A stretch of DNA of 15,447 nucleotides from an uncultured Eubacteriales bacterium. Its GTDB lineage: Bacteria > Bacillota > Clostridia > Oscillospirales > Oscillospiraceae. Positions 8,399 through 13,936 of this stretch are shown here, piece after piece. Numbering within the stretch: position 1 is the stretch's first letter; every line of letters starts with the position of its first letter. Below the pieces are notes generated by a model. That model worked only from the letters and a program-made list of their open reading frames with translations. It was not told the DNA's origin and did not search any database. The position numbers were made by a program, and so were the translations under genes. The DNA is taken from NCBI GenBank assembly GCA_902496595.1, contig CABVBV010000037.1, positions 1 to 15,447 on the forward strand. The letters are read 5' to 3'.

Positions 8399-8587
8399 AT
8401 GGCAAAGTGTGAATTTTGCGGCAAGGACATGGCCTTCGGCATCAAGGTCAGCCACTCCCACAGGCGCTCCAACCGCACCTGGAAGCCCAATGTCAAGCGC
8501 GTCAAGGCGATAGTCGACGGAAGCCCGAAGCACGTCTACGCCTGCACCCGCTGCCTCCGCAGCGGCAAGGTCACCCGCGCTGTCTGA
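8399..8587 (+). CDS. rpmB: 50S ribosomal protein L28 (zinc-ribbon form)
   Basis: L28 is a small protein of the large ribosomal subunit. The 62 residues match the family: MAKCEFCGKDMAFG at the N-terminus, then VSHSHRRSNRTWKPN (17-31) and a C-terminal CTRCLRSGKVTR (49-60). Two CxxC pairs (C4/C7 and C49/C52) are all present, so this is the zinc-binding (C+) version, which in zinc-limited bacteria can be replaced by a cysteine-less paralogue. The ATG follows CGGAGGTG by eight bases. It has its own promoter and terminator and is transcribed alone, divergently from the hprK operon. Confidence 0.98.
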   Translation: MAKCEFCGKDMAFGIKVSHSHRRSNRTWKPNVKRVKAIVDGSPKHVYACTRCLRSGKVTRAV

Positions 8588-8610
8588 GCAAGGGGAAATA
8601 TGCACGAAAC

Positions 8611-8641
8611 AAGGCCCGCCGGCATACGGCAGGGCCTTTTT
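8611..8641 (+). terminator. Intrinsic terminator of rpmB
   Basis: AAGGCCC-GCC and GGC-A-GGGCCTT pair around a GGCATAC loop, with one bulged A, and the 3' arm runs into TTTTT (8637-8641). This is a G+C-rich hairpin followed by a U tract, placed 23 bases after the rpmB stop. It separates rpmB from the marR operon. Confidence 0.85.
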
Positions 8642-8654
8642 CGCATCTTCGGGC

Positions 8655-8682
8655 TTTACTTTTTTGAGCCGTCTGTTATAAT
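8655..8682 (+). promoter_or_regulatory. Promoter of the marR-ABC exporter operon
   Basis: A perfect -10 box, TATAAT, lies at 8677-8682. A -35 candidate TTTACT (8655-8660, 4 of 6) lies 16 bases upstream. Transcription should start near 8689, inside the first operator copy. The perfect -10 with a mediocre -35 suits a promoter repressed by the MarR protein it transcribes. Confidence 0.65.
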
Positions 8683-8710
8683 TGATATGTCAATCGTTGA
8701 TATGTCAATC
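8682..8710 (+). promoter_or_regulatory. Tandem MarR-type operator (two 14-base repeats)
   Basis: The 14-mer TTGATATGTCAATC occurs twice, at 8682-8695 and 8697-8710, separated by one G (period 15). Each copy contains TTGA-TATG-TCAA, a near-perfect palindrome of the size MarR-family dimers bind. The pair starts at the last base of the -10 box and covers the expected transcription start, ending just before the marR ribosome binding site. It is very probably the autoregulatory operator; binding is inferred, not shown. Confidence 0.75.
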
Positions 8711-8724
8711 AAAGGAGAACTGCT

Positions 8725-9156
8725 GTGGAGCGAAGGTTTCATATGATGATCTACCGGCTGTTCCATGCGCAGAGGTCGCAGTTGAGGCGCGAAGGCGCGG
8801 CTCTGGGCCTGGGCGCGGGGCAGCCGAAGCTGCTGAGTTATCTGCTCGTCAGGGGCGACTGTATGCAGAAAGAGCTTGCGGAGTATTTCGAAATCGACCC
8901 GGCGGCGGTGTCGCGTATGCTGCTGTCGATGGAGCGAGGCGGTTTCATAACAAGAGACGGGGCCGCGCCGAGGAAACGGCGGGGCATGGTGAGCCTGACC
9001 GAAAAGGGCCGCGAGGCGGCACTCGCCTGGTCTGACTGCGGCGCGGACTTCGACAGGAAGCTGCTTCAGGGCTTTTCCGAGGAGGAGCGGGCGCTCTTCG
9101 CCGACTTCCTCGGCCGGGCGTACAGGAACCTGCGTTCCGGGGAGGACGATAGCTGA
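8725..9156 (+). CDS. MarR family transcriptional regulator
   Basis: This is a 143-residue winged-helix regulator of the MarR family, which binds DNA as a dimer and usually represses a neighbouring efflux or stress operon until a ligand releases it. The HTH lies at about 46-78: QKELAEYFEIDPAAVSRMLL, then SMERGGFITRD. The wing with DGAAPRKRRGMVSLTEKG (78-95) is typical of MarR proteins. The flanking helices form the dimer interface. Start is GTG at 8725, seven bases after AGGAG; a later ATG (residue 7) has no ribosome binding site. Its TGA overlaps the next ATG by one base (TGATG), so it is translationally coupled to the exporter genes. The tandem palindrome at 8682-8710 is its likely operator. 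The inducing compound cannot be told. Confidence 0.93.
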   Translation: MERRFHMMIYRLFHAQRSQLRREGAALGLGAGQPKLLSYLLVRGDCMQKELAEYFEIDPAAVSRMLLSMERGGFITRDGAAPRKRRGMVSLTEKGREAALAWSDCGADFDRKLLQGFSEEERALFADFLGRAYRNLRSGEDDS

Positions 9157-10910
9157 TGGCTGAACTCAAGAGGCTGTTTTCCTGCCTGGGCGAGTACAGG
9201 CGCGACCTGTATCTGGGTATGTTTCTGGTGCTTGTGGAGACCTTTTTCGAGCTCGTCATACCCGTGCTCATGGCAGACCTCATTGACATCGGCGTTGCGG
9301 CCGGTGACGTGCGCTACATACTCATAAAGGGAGCGCAGATGGGTGTCTGCGCAGTCCTCGCGCTCATAGGCGGGCTGCTCTACGCCCGCTACGCCGCGAG
9401 GGCGGCATACGGTTGGGGCGCGAACATACGTAAAGAGGAGTTCCGGAAGGTGCAGGACTACGCCTTCGGGAATCTCGACAGATTCGAGACTTCGAGCCTG
9501 GTGACGAGGATGACCACGGACGTCACGGTCATGCAGAACGCCGTCATCGGCGGGCTCAGGCCTCTGGTGCGCAGTCCGGTCATGCTGATAATGGGCGTCG
9601 GCCTGTCCTTCGTGATGAACGCGAGGCTGGCGTTGGTGTTCATAGTCTGCGCACCTGTTCTGGGGCTCATCATGTTCTTCATCGTCAGGAGCGTGGCGCC
9701 CAGATACTCGGTGCTCCAGAGGGCGGTAGACCGGTTGAACGCGGTCGTGCAGGAAGATCTGACGGCGATCAGGGCCGTCAAGGCCTTCGTGAGAGGCGAG
9801 TATGAGGAGGAGAAGTTCAGCGAGGTGAACTCCTCGCTCATGGATACGAGCCTGGGCACTTTCAGGAGAGCGGTGCTGAACCTGCCGTCTTTTCAGCTGG
9901 CGATGTATACGGCCATAGTGTGCATAATGTGGTTCGGCGGCGACATGATAAGCCGCGCCGAGCTCCAGGTGGGGGAGCTGACCGGGTTTTTGAGCTACGT
10001 CCTCCAGGTCATGAACTCGATGATGTTCATCTCCAACGTCTTTCTGCTGCTGACCCGCTCTCTGGCAAGCGCCAGGCGCATAGGCCAGGTGTTGGATGAA
10101 GTCCCCGCGCTGTCGTCGCCGGACGACGCGGTCATGACGGTCGCGGACGGCTCGGTCGAGTTCCGCGGCGTCTCGTTCAAGTATCATGAGGACGCGGCCG
10201 AGTACGCCCTTTCCGACGTGGAGCTGCGGATAGAGTCCGGGGAGACGGTAGGTATCCTGGGCGGAACCGGCTCGGCCAAATCCACGCTCGTGCAGCTTAT
10301 TCCAAGGCTGTACGACGCCACAGAGGGCACGGTCATGGTCGGCGGCCTGGACGTACGGAGCTACGACCTCGGCGCACTGCGCGACGCCGTCGCCATGGTC
10401 TTGCAGAAGAATGTGCTCTTTTCCGGCACCATACGCGAGAATCTGCTCTGGGGCGATGCTGGGGCGGACGATGAGAGGCTCATGTCCGCCTGCCGCGCCG
10501 CCTGTGCGGACGAGTTCATAGAGGCCATGCCCAAGGGCCTGGACACGGATCTCGGCCAGGGCGGCGTAAACGTATCCGGCGGCCAGAAGCAGAGGCTGTG
10601 CATTGCAAGGGCGCTGCTGAAGAACCCGAAGGTGCTCATATTCGACGACTCGACGAGTGCGGTGGACACGGCGACGGAGGCGAAGATCCGCGCCGGTCTC
10701 GCCGGGCTTAAGGGAGTGACTAAGCTCATCATCGCGCAGAGGATAAGCTCGGTCATGAATACCGACAAGATCGTAATACTGGAGGACGGCCGAGTCCACG
10801 CCGTGGGCACTCACGCCAAGCTGCTGGCCTCAGACCCCATCTACCGGGAGATCTACGCCTCTCAGATGAAAGGAGGTGGCCCCGATGGCGATGCGGCCTC
10901 TGAGCGCTAA
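9156..10910 (+). CDS. ABC exporter half-transporter, degenerate-site subunit
   Basis: This 584-residue half transporter has an N-terminal six-helix exporter domain (about 15-305) and a C-terminal ATPase domain (about 333-570). Walker A is GGTGSAKST (369-377), with alanine where the usual GSGKS has glycine. The Q loop is Q417 and the signature is VSGGQKQR (473-480). In the Walker B region IFDDSTSAVD (495-504) the catalytic glutamate is replaced by D498, and the H-loop histidine by Q528 (IIAQRISS). This is the pattern of the degenerate subunit of heterodimeric multidrug exporters such as TM287/288, BmrC/BmrD and LmrCD. ATG overlaps the marR stop by one base, and the 3' end overlaps the next gene by 26 bases. 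Drug or peptide efflux is likely; the substrate is unknown. Confidence 0.95.
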   Translation: MAELKRLFSCLGEYRRDLYLGMFLVLVETFFELVIPVLMADLIDIGVAAGDVRYILIKGAQMGVCAVLALIGGLLYARYAARAAYGWGANIRKEEFRKVQDYAFGNLDRFETSSLVTRMTTDVTVMQNAVIGGLRPLVRSPVMLIMGVGLSFVMNARLALVFIVCAPVLGLIMFFIVRSVAPRYSVLQRAVDRLNAVVQEDLTAIRAVKAFVRGEYEEEKFSEVNSSLMDTSLGTFRRAVLNLPSFQLAMYTAIVCIMWFGGDMISRAELQVGELTGFLSYVLQVMNSMMFISNVFLLLTRSLASARRIGQVLDEVPALSSPDDAVMTVADGSVEFRGVSFKYHEDAAEYALSDVELRIESGETVGILGGTGSAKSTLVQLIPRLYDATEGTVMVGGLDVRSYDLGALRDAVAMVLQKNVLFSGTIRENLLWGDAGADDERLMSACRAACADEFIEAMPKGLDTDLGQGGVNVSGGQKQRLCIARALLKNPKVLIFDDSTSAVDTATEAKIRAGLAGLKGVTKLIIAQRISSVMNTDKIVILEDGRVHAVGTHAKLLASDPIYREIYASQMKGGGPDGDAASER

Positions 10911-12729
10911 AAAGCCGAAGCACCTCTGGCAGACGGTCAAGCGGCTGCTCTCCTATATGGGGCGCTACCGGCTCCTGCTCTTTGCCGTGGCCCTGCTCGT
11001 CACGGTGAGCGCCTCGGCGAACCTCGCGGGCACGTATATGATCAGGCCCGTCGTTAACAGCATAGGCAGCGGGGACAGGAGCGCCTTCGTCTCCGGCGTA
11101 ATACTTACCGGCTGTGTCTACGGTCTCGGAGTGCTCTGTGCGCTCGGCTATACCCAGTGCATGGTGAAGATGGCGCAGAAATCGCTCTTTGATATCAGGC
11201 GCGACCTCTTCTCCCACCTCCAGTCCCTGCCTCTCGGCTGGTTCGACAGCCGCAACAGGGGCGATGTGATGAGCTACTTCACAAACGATGTGGACACCAT
11301 CGCCGACGCGCTTAACAACAGCTTCGCCATGGTCATCCAGAGTTTCATACAGATGACCGGGACTCTTGTGCTGCTCTTCGTGCTCAATTGGCAGCTCTCG
11401 CTCATCGCCGCAGTCTGCTACGCCGCAATGTTCCTGTATATCCGGTTCAGCGGCAAGCGCAGCAAGATGTACTACAACAAGCAGCAGAGCTGCCTAGGCG
11501 AGCTGGACGGATATATAGAAGAGCTGGTGAACGGCCAGAAGGTCGTGAAGGTCTTCAACCACGAGGCAGCCAGTATGTCCGGCTTTGAAGAGAGGAACGA
11601 GGCTCTCAGACGCGCCGGCACGGGAGCGCAGAGCTACGCCTCGACCATGATCCCGGCCGTCGTAAGCATCTCATATATAAATTACGCCATCGTGGCCGTG
11701 CTCGGCGGGATCATGGCTCTGCGCGGGCAGACGGACGCCGGAAGCCTCGCGAGTTACCTGGTGTTCGTGCGCCAGGCTGCCGCCCCGATAAACCAGTTCA
11801 CACAGCAGTCGAACTTCCTGCTCGCCGCCCTGGCCGGGGCCGAGAGGGTGTTCGAGGTCATGGACGAGGCTCCGGAGACGGACGAGGGCAAAACAGTCCT
11901 CGTGAACGTCGAAGATAGTGCGGGCGGGCTCAGGGAGAGCCGCGAAAAGACCGGAAAATGGGTCTGGAGATCCCCGGACGGGACGCTCGTGCCGCTGAGG
12001 GGCGACGTGAGGTTCGAGGACGTGGACTTCGGCTATGTAAAGGGCCGGCCCGTGCTGCACGGCGTCAGCCTGTACGCCAAGCCAGGCCAAAAGATAGCCT
12101 TTGTGGGCTCGACGGGCGCGGGCAAGACGACGATAACGAATCTGATAAACAGGTTCTATGACGTGGAGCGCGGCCGCGTAACCTACGACGGAACGGATGT
12201 CCGGGATATAAGCAAGGAGTCGCTCCGGCGTTCGTTGGGCATGGTCTTGCAGGACACGCATCTGTTCACAGGGACGATAGCGGACAATATCCGCTTCGGC
12301 AAGCTGGACGCCACGAGGCAGGAGATCGAGGCGGCGGCGAAGGTGGCGAACGCGGATTCGTTCATACGCAGGCTTCCGCAGGGCTACGACACCATGGTGA
12401 CATCGGACGGAGCGAATCTCTCGCAGGGACAAAGGCAGCTGCTTGCGATAGCGAGGGCGGCGGTGGCCGATCCGCCGGTGCTGATATTGGACGAGGCGAC
12501 GAGCTCGGTCGACACGCGAACCGAGGCGCTGATAGAGAAGGCGATGGACAGATTGATGGAGGGCCGGACGGTGTTCGTCATAGCCCATCGGCTCTCGACC
12601 GTGCGCAACTCGAACGCCATCATGGTTCTAGAGCACGGGCGGATAGTGGAGCGAGGCGACCATGACGACCTGCTTCGGCAAAAGGGCCTGTATTACAAAC
12701 TCTATACCGGAATGTTCGAGCTGAGCTGA
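10885..12729 (+). CDS. ABC exporter half-transporter, catalytic subunit
   Basis: This 614-residue half transporter is the partner of the upstream gene. The six-helix exporter domain spans about 28-315, and an insertion of about 45 residues (335-372) joins it to the ATPase domain. Walker A is GSTGAGKTT (408-416), Walker B LILDEATSSVD (533-543) with catalytic E537, and the H loop is H568 (VIAHRLST). These are canonical. The signature is LSQGQRQ (512-518), with Q replacing the first glycine of LSGGQ. In a heterodimer that signature faces the degenerate ATP site of the partner, so the defects fall in one site. The ATG at 10885 follows AGGAGG by eight bases; a GTG at 10876 is in frame but overlaps that ribosome binding site. 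The last 26 bases of the upstream gene overlap this one. Confidence 0.95.
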   Translation: MAMRPLSAKKPKHLWQTVKRLLSYMGRYRLLLFAVALLVTVSASANLAGTYMIRPVVNSIGSGDRSAFVSGVILTGCVYGLGVLCALGYTQCMVKMAQKSLFDIRRDLFSHLQSLPLGWFDSRNRGDVMSYFTNDVDTIADALNNSFAMVIQSFIQMTGTLVLLFVLNWQLSLIAAVCYAAMFLYIRFSGKRSKMYYNKQQSCLGELDGYIEELVNGQKVVKVFNHEAASMSGFEERNEALRRAGTGAQSYASTMIPAVVSISYINYAIVAVLGGIMALRGQTDAGSLASYLVFVRQAAAPINQFTQQSNFLLAALAGAERVFEVMDEAPETDEGKTVLVNVEDSAGGLRESREKTGKWVWRSPDGTLVPLRGDVRFEDVDFGYVKGRPVLHGVSLYAKPGQKIAFVGSTGAGKTTITNLINRFYDVERGRVTYDGTDVRDISKESLRRSLGMVLQDTHLFTGTIADNIRFGKLDATRQEIEAAAKVANADSFIRRLPQGYDTMVTSDGANLSQGQRQLLAIARAAVADPPVLILDEATSSVDTRTEALIEKAMDRLMEGRTVFVIAHRLSTVRNSNAIMVLEHGRIVERGDHDDLLRQKGLYYKLYTGMFELS

Positions 12730-12738
12730 AGAAAACCG

Positions 12739-12801
12739 ATGGACAAATCGCCCTCCATATGGGACAATGAGCCCAAATGGAGGGCGATTGCTCATGAATG
12801 A
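12739..12801 (+). CDS. Possible 20-codon leader ORF overlapping the nuclease start
   Basis: An ATG at 12739 opens a frame of 20 codons ending in TGA at 12799-12801, eight bases past the A of the nuclease ATG in another frame. The peptide would begin MDKSPSIWDNEPKW. Its coding path runs through both arms of the hairpin at 12746-12789, so ribosomes on it would unfold the stem and deliver themselves near the downstream start. Only a weak purine-rich stretch (GAAGAAAA) precedes its ATG. It could be a chance frame, or the remnant of an older, longer N-terminus of the nuclease lost by frameshift. Confidence 0.3.
   Translation: MDKSPSIWDNEPKWRAIAHE
12746..12789 (+). promoter_or_regulatory. Long hairpin masking the nuclease ribosome binding site
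   Basis: The arms 12746-12763 and 12772-12789 pair over 18 positions with one mismatch, around an 8-base loop. The 3' arm contains GGAGGG (12779-12784), the ribosome binding site nine bases before the ATG at 12794, and the 5' arm contains the complementary CCCTCC. In RNA this would hide the site. No T run follows on the plus strand, so it is a poor intrinsic terminator of the ABC operon, although it sits only 16 bases after that operon's stop codon. Confidence 0.75.
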
Positions 12802-13720
12802 AAACATTATACTCTATCCCGGAAGGAAGACCAACACCAAGGCCTCTGAGGAATACGTGAGCGTCAAGTTCATATATCCGGACGCAGACGCGGTCTGGGA
12901 GGGCTGGGTACCGGTAGAATACAGAAAAACCGGCGTATCCATACCCGAGGGCTCGGCAAAAGAGCTGGAGGCATATCTCGACAACGTCTATGTCCGTCTC
13001 CATCCCTCTGGATATGAGGCGTGGAAGCGTGAACAAGACCGCTTCTGGAGAACTAAAAAACGCGCTGTCGAAACAAAAGAGATCTTCTATACCCTGTCCG
13101 ACGGACGCTGGCATTGCAGAAACTGCGAGATATCGAATCCTAACTTTGCCCGGAGAGTGCAGGATCTGAAAGAATACGGCTACACCGTCGCAACCATGAT
13201 CAACTACAAATGCCCGGTTTGCGGAAATATGAGGAGTACGCGCCTGCAGCTTCTGCCTTTGGACAGGGTCGAACTGGCCGGCAGGGGCTATGAAACGTGG
13301 TCTGACTCACTGCGCTCCAGGATAATGAGCGTTCTGGGCAGGGTAGACGCATACGAATGCGTAAAAAGCAAGAGCTGCCTCCCAGACCACAAATTTTCAG
13401 AAATACGCTGGGACGAGAACACAAAATCGGAAAATCCCGACGATATGAGCGACGATGAAATACGCGACAAGTTCCAGCTCCTCTCAAACCAGCGAAATCA
13501 GCACAAGAGGGAAGTGTGCAGAAATTGTTTTCAGACCGGCAGGCGCGGGACGATATTCGGCATATCCTTCTTTTATGAAGGAGGGCCGTACTGGGATCCG
13601 TCAATACCTCAGAAGGGCAAGGAGGCCGAACGAGGCTGCATCGGCTGCCCGTGGTACGACATTGCCAGGTGGAGACGCGAGCTGCAGAACAGGCTTGACT
13701 CCATGGACGGTGAGAAATAG
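12794..13720 (+). CDS. Predicted HNH restriction endonuclease, zinc-rich
   Basis: This 308-residue protein has five CxxC or near-CxxC cysteine groups (C108/C111, C140/C143, C189/C195, C242/C245, C282/C285). The C-terminal part reads LPDHKF (196-201), then FQLLSNQRNQHKREVCRNC (227-245), FGISFFYEGG (255-264) and GCIGCPWYD (281-289). This D-H, N, K-R-x-V-C-x-x-C, F-Y-E-G, G-C-x-G-C order recalls the catalytic beta-beta-alpha-metal module of NlaIII/IceA-type restriction enzymes, with H199 as likely general base. The middle (about 94-155, SDGRWHCRNC and later CPVC) looks like a zinc-stabilised winged helix that could read DNA. ATG at 12794 has GGAGGG nine bases upstream; an in-frame ATG at 12767 lies inside the hairpin loop and lacks one. 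It lies next to a cytosine methyltransferase. Base composition looks more A+T-rich than the ABC genes. Restriction activity is inferred. Confidence 0.75.
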   Translation: MNENIILYPGRKTNTKASEEYVSVKFIYPDADAVWEGWVPVEYRKTGVSIPEGSAKELEAYLDNVYVRLHPSGYEAWKREQDRFWRTKKRAVETKEIFYTLSDGRWHCRNCEISNPNFARRVQDLKEYGYTVATMINYKCPVCGNMRSTRLQLLPLDRVELAGRGYETWSDSLRSRIMSVLGRVDAYECVKSKSCLPDHKFSEIRWDENTKSENPDDMSDDEIRDKFQLLSNQRNQHKREVCRNCFQTGRRGTIFGISFFYEGGPYWDPSIPQKGKEAERGCIGCPWYDIARWRRELQNRLDSMDGEK

Positions 13721-13742
13721 CCACATCAGTAATTAACTTACA

Positions 13743-13771
13743 TGGACATTCCGTTCGGTGTCTGTTATATT
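13743..13771 (+). promoter_or_regulatory. Promoter of the methyltransferase gene
   Basis: TGGACA (13743-13748), a 17-base spacer and TATATT (13766-13771) match a sigma-A promoter with one mismatch in each box. TGT just before the -10 box gives an extended -10. Transcription should start near 13778, at the left end of the repeat copy, leaving a leader of about 160 bases before the methyltransferase ATG. A separate promoter lets methylation be expressed independently of the nuclease. Confidence 0.6.
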
Positions 13772-13776
13772 TCATG

Positions 13777-13834
13777 TTGTCGAAGAAGGCTCCGCGAGAA
13801 GCGTTTTCCCGAGGTGTACGTCCCCGGGGAAAAC
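13777..13834 (+). repeat. Structured repeat, short copy (left of the methyltransferase)
   Basis: This copy matches the repeat at 15323-15445 in three blocks. TTGTCGAAGAAGGC (13777-13790) matches 13 of 14 with 15323-15336. GCTCCGCGAGAAG (13789-13801) is identical to 15399-15411. A terminal hairpin with a GTAC in its loop follows. Here the hairpin arms are GTTTTCCC (13803-13810) and GGGAAAAC (13827-13834). About 62 bases present in the other copy are missing between blocks one and two. Confidence 0.65.
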
Positions 13835-13849
13835 AGATAGCTCTTGATT

Positions 13850-13879
13850 TGCGGCTTCGGCCGCAGACTCTGCGAGTCT
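13850..13879 (+). promoter_or_regulatory. Two small hairpins in the methyltransferase leader
   Basis: TGCGGC-TTCG-GCCGCA (13850-13865) is a six-pair stem with a cUUCGg tetraloop, a very stable RNA fold. AGACTC-TGC-GAGTCT (13865-13879) follows at once and shares the A at 13865. It is succeeded by only TT, so it is at best a weak attenuator. They lie in the predicted leader between the repeat and the methyltransferase start; function is unknown. Confidence 0.5.
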
Positions 13880-13936
13880 TTGAGGCAGATTGGTATTTTT
13901 AAGTCGTACTGTTATTTGTAGGGAAGGTGATTCGGC

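Noticed and set aside
5277..8513. Very long open frame (over 1000 codons) on the plus strand opposite yvcK, rapZ, murB and hprK
   Set aside because: It is the antisense shadow of four clearly conserved genes in G+C-rich DNA. It has Arg/His/Gln-rich, repetitive composition and no recognisable domain, and runs across the intergenic promoters and into rpmB.
9066..10814. 582-codon open frame on the minus strand opposite the first ABC gene
   Set aside because: Shadow of a gene with all ABC motifs; rich in His, Arg and Gln with no domain.
10876..10884. GTG at 10876 as the start of the second ABC gene
   Set aside because: It overlaps the AGGAGG ribosome binding site (10871-10876) that is properly spaced for the ATG at 10885.
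12746..12789. The hairpin as an intrinsic terminator of the exporter operon
   Set aside because: No T tract follows on the plus strand, and the 3' arm doubles as a ribosome binding site. A masking hairpin explains it better.
12767..12793. In-frame ATG at 12767 as the start of the nuclease
   Set aside because: It lies in the hairpin loop without a ribosome binding site, while the ATG at 12794 has GGAGGG at nine bases. It cannot be excluded completely.
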